DNA of 64,000 nucleotides from NIOZ-UU13 sp964653075 (GTDB lineage Bacteria > Planctomycetota > Phycisphaerae > Sedimentisphaerales > Anaerobacaceae): NCBI GenBank assembly GCA_964653075.1, contig CAZZAX010000004.1, positions 1 to 64,000 on the forward strand, written 5' to 3'. Both the position numbers and the translations under genes were made by a program. Below, piece by piece: positions 63,401 through 64,000 of the stretch. Each line of letters begins with the position of its first letter. Position 1 is the first letter of the stretch. The notes below the pieces were generated by a model. It was not told the DNA's origin and searched no databases. It saw only the letters and a program-made list of their open reading frames with translations.

Positions 63401-64000
63401 AAAATAATAAAACCACAAACCTTGATTTTGGCGGCCAGTGGTACTCTATAGGACGCCTTCTACAAGACGGAAAACCAATGACTAATATCAAGGTAATGGT
63501 ACGAGGTAACATAGCTGATCATGAAACGGCATTTACAGCTTACGCATTGACTGACGCTGAGGGCTGGTTCACCTTTTGGGGAATACCATCAGGACGACGG
63601 TATGTTTATTGGTCGATTCCAGGTTTGCGAAGCTGGGAACAGTGGTCAGAAATAGGCCGATTTGACTTTGAGTCTGGGATTGACATGGATATGGGTGATT
63701 TGAATTTAGATTTGGCTCAGGTTGTTATTAAAATCACCGCTGAGAATCCAGAAGAGTCATTGAATCAGTTAGCTGTCCATATTCAGAAGTACGATGAAAA
63801 AGTGTTTTATGGTTCGAAAGCAGGTCAATTATTACCCAGAGTTGAGTCAAATGACCCATATATTTTTCATAACATGGCTCCTGGAATATATGAAGTGATA
63901 GCACGCAGATCTGGATATCCAACTATTCACAAAGTCTTCGAAATTAAGCAAGATCAGAAAAAATGTAATGTTGATTTATGGATTCCAGCGGGATTTGCTT
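60457..64000 (+). CDS. ECF-type sigma factor fused to a membrane segment and tandem Ig-like repeats (3' end outside the window)
   Basis: The frame from the ATG at 60457 stays open to the right edge, at least 1181 codons. Residues 10-90 are sigma region 2 (AFEVIVQKYQSLICAITY, ELAQQAFVKGWKNLNQL, FRAWLCGITRNLIYDSYRR). Residues 130-185 are region 4 (LSKIPEKFREPLVLYYREDRSYRQVADQLGFSEHTARERVSQAR). An Ala/Gly-rich helix stretch follows, then one membrane segment at about 247-266 (VTTAAVVVIGVGAVITY). After a charged linker there are at least six carboxypeptidase-regulatory-like beta-sandwich repeats, each with a G-x-V(x)-D...P(I/V)xDAxV...TDxNGxF pattern, near residues 349, 440, 551, 812, 907 and 1001. 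This places the sigma domain in the cytoplasm and the repeats outside, as if the factor senses extracellular or envelope state directly. Confidence 0.88.
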   Translation, partial: MTKNTQSESELLKASLRGQTPAFEVIVQKYQSLICAITYSATGSVEKSEELAQQAFVKGWKNLNQLKDLSKFRAWLCGITRNLIYDSYRRQKNDITSKAIPMDSIQDHPSEDIGPIEAAISKEREAIVNEALSKIPEKFREPLVLYYREDRSYRQVADQLGFSEHTARERVSQARNLLREKIASFVEDAIERTKPGKVFTSTVVASIAGLAAMKGSGVATAASIAAGTSTTGATAGIATLMSGITAKIVTTAAVVVIGVGAVITYKCVTKPEPEPNLPQTQVFVQGREEKQDKITEEITERPSGEITNMLAINETGNNAENVQSLFLPTEAISTKDVEFKFVPSGILSGLVTDAETDEPIIDAKVYATHIHGGRIYESGTDPNGFYCFKDIQQDGDYKIQIFQKEYIGIDYRDKVTIHMEEEIQGVKHFQLQRACMIEIKVINEQGEPLSGTYFTNTLLADEDKREIGDPLHREKSDANGTIILGGFKPTDTPYLIVARHRVRGDLVQRKGMRYYETYRDYAPCKLEVILTDPNIIEYREILLEKGFSIAGYIEYLDGEPATDLEISAYPKWWHSHHCPESYDVDVNGYFTLEHILPGTYEIHASVPLSDDSSRGTSLGYRELPLADGELLELRFPEGSTKSLVSISGTIRWLGEGKVRYVHIDARTSQGMRSFTDLPRNRKGELENSFLVERLDPGIYTLKFTGEDIEDTTIGNVRAPSEGLVVEIPVKQQTTLRGKVVNKYDGNPVTKFKIGLNNNWVRFEHPEGEFELASKGNECKRVSVRADGFAMKLSEEICPDANELAIIELGIGGAVEGKVVDEKGNPVEDARISYRYRRSRDEKPDEKYITATDVNGLFIIENVPESDTWQWFVISHPNYAPELKQIEIEHDYVADVKIVLKKGGVVEGYVYDSKGKPMPDTTLYFLDETSYSYWEENRGRLGSVTTDSEGFYRIMGMPEKLCFGFRQDPDKQLGVVRTSVLPKNNKTTNLDFGGQWYSIGRLLQDGKPMTNIKVMVRGNIADHETAFTAYALTDAEGWFTFWGIPSGRRYVYWSIPGLRSWEQWSEIGRFDFESGIDMDMGDLNLDLAQVVIKITAENPEESLNQLAVHIQKYDEKVFYGSKAGQLLPRVESNDPYIFHNMAPGIYEVIARRSGYPTIHKVFEIKQDQKKCNVDLWIPAGFA

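Noticed and set aside
1..64000. Search for tRNA and rRNA genes
   Set aside because: No T-loop/anticodon-arm pattern or rRNA-like block was recognised by eye on either strand; a dedicated covariance-model scan would be needed to be certain.

Overview
The window looks like a chromosomal piece from an anaerobic, polysaccharide-degrading member of the Planctomycetota, most probably the Phycisphaerae/Sedimentisphaerales group. This is inferred from content, not from a marker gene. Pointers are: many Tat-exported sugar-metabolism proteins (Gfo/Idh-type oxidoreductase, TIM-barrel isomerase-like proteins, enolase superfamily); a DUF4838 protein; a PQQ-like propeller fused to a degenerate methyltransferase domain; a dockerin-like C-terminus on a DUF362 protein; an ECF sigma factor fused to a membrane segment and a very long repeat region; and dispersed palindromic repeats in and between genes. 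A glycyl radical enzyme and an aldehyde:ferredoxin oxidoreductase point to anaerobic life. No rRNA, tRNA or CRISPR array was seen.

Region 1 (1-21.8 kb) is a sugar-acid (uronate/aldarate) catabolic region. The left part holds the 3' end of a tartronate-semialdehyde-reductase-like gene, then minus-strand genes for a GntP permease, a Tat-exported TIM-barrel protein, a Gfo/Idh oxidoreductase, an aldose 1-epimerase, an SDR and an NRAMP-like carrier. From 8.9 to 21.8 kb a plus-strand series encodes a UxaE-like tagaturonate epimerase, an SDR, an iron-type alcohol dehydrogenase, a LarA-like nickel racemase/epimerase, a Tat-exported protein, an HpcH/HpaI aldolase, an enolase-superfamily dehydratase, a second GntP permease, glucarate dehydratase and a two-part UxaA/GarD-type dehydratase. 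Together these can import aldarates, dehydrate them, cleave the 2-keto-3-deoxy product to pyruvate plus tartronate semialdehyde, and reduce the latter to glycerate.

Region 2 (21.8-28 kb) is repeat-rich. It holds an orphan LptC/LptA-like lipoprotein, a one-piece restriction-modification enzyme and an adjacent internally deleted nuclease-like pseudogene, bordered by long noncoding repeat mosaics.

Region 3 (28-34.3 kb, minus strand) is a compact operon: metallophosphoesterase, glycyl radical enzyme, a small SCP2-like protein, the radical SAM activase, and a five-helix membrane protein. Its substrate is unknown and it is the best candidate for an undescribed pathway.

Region 4 (35-52.6 kb) contains exported polymer-degradation genes (CE1-type esterase, DUF4838 protein, two propeller proteins, M23-PKD peptidase, S33-like hydrolase), a GIY-YIG protein, a UvrD-like helicase, a sialidase-like BNR protein and an RraA-like protein. 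Two of the exported genes share a duplicated promoter cassette with near-consensus -35/-10 boxes.

Region 5 (52.6-64 kb) has an AOR-type tungsten/molybdenum enzyme with its own MoaD-like protein, a DUF362-dockerin membrane protein, a Tat-exported paralogue of the region 1 protein, a Tat-exported enolase-superfamily protein, and the sigma-factor fusion, which runs off the right edge.
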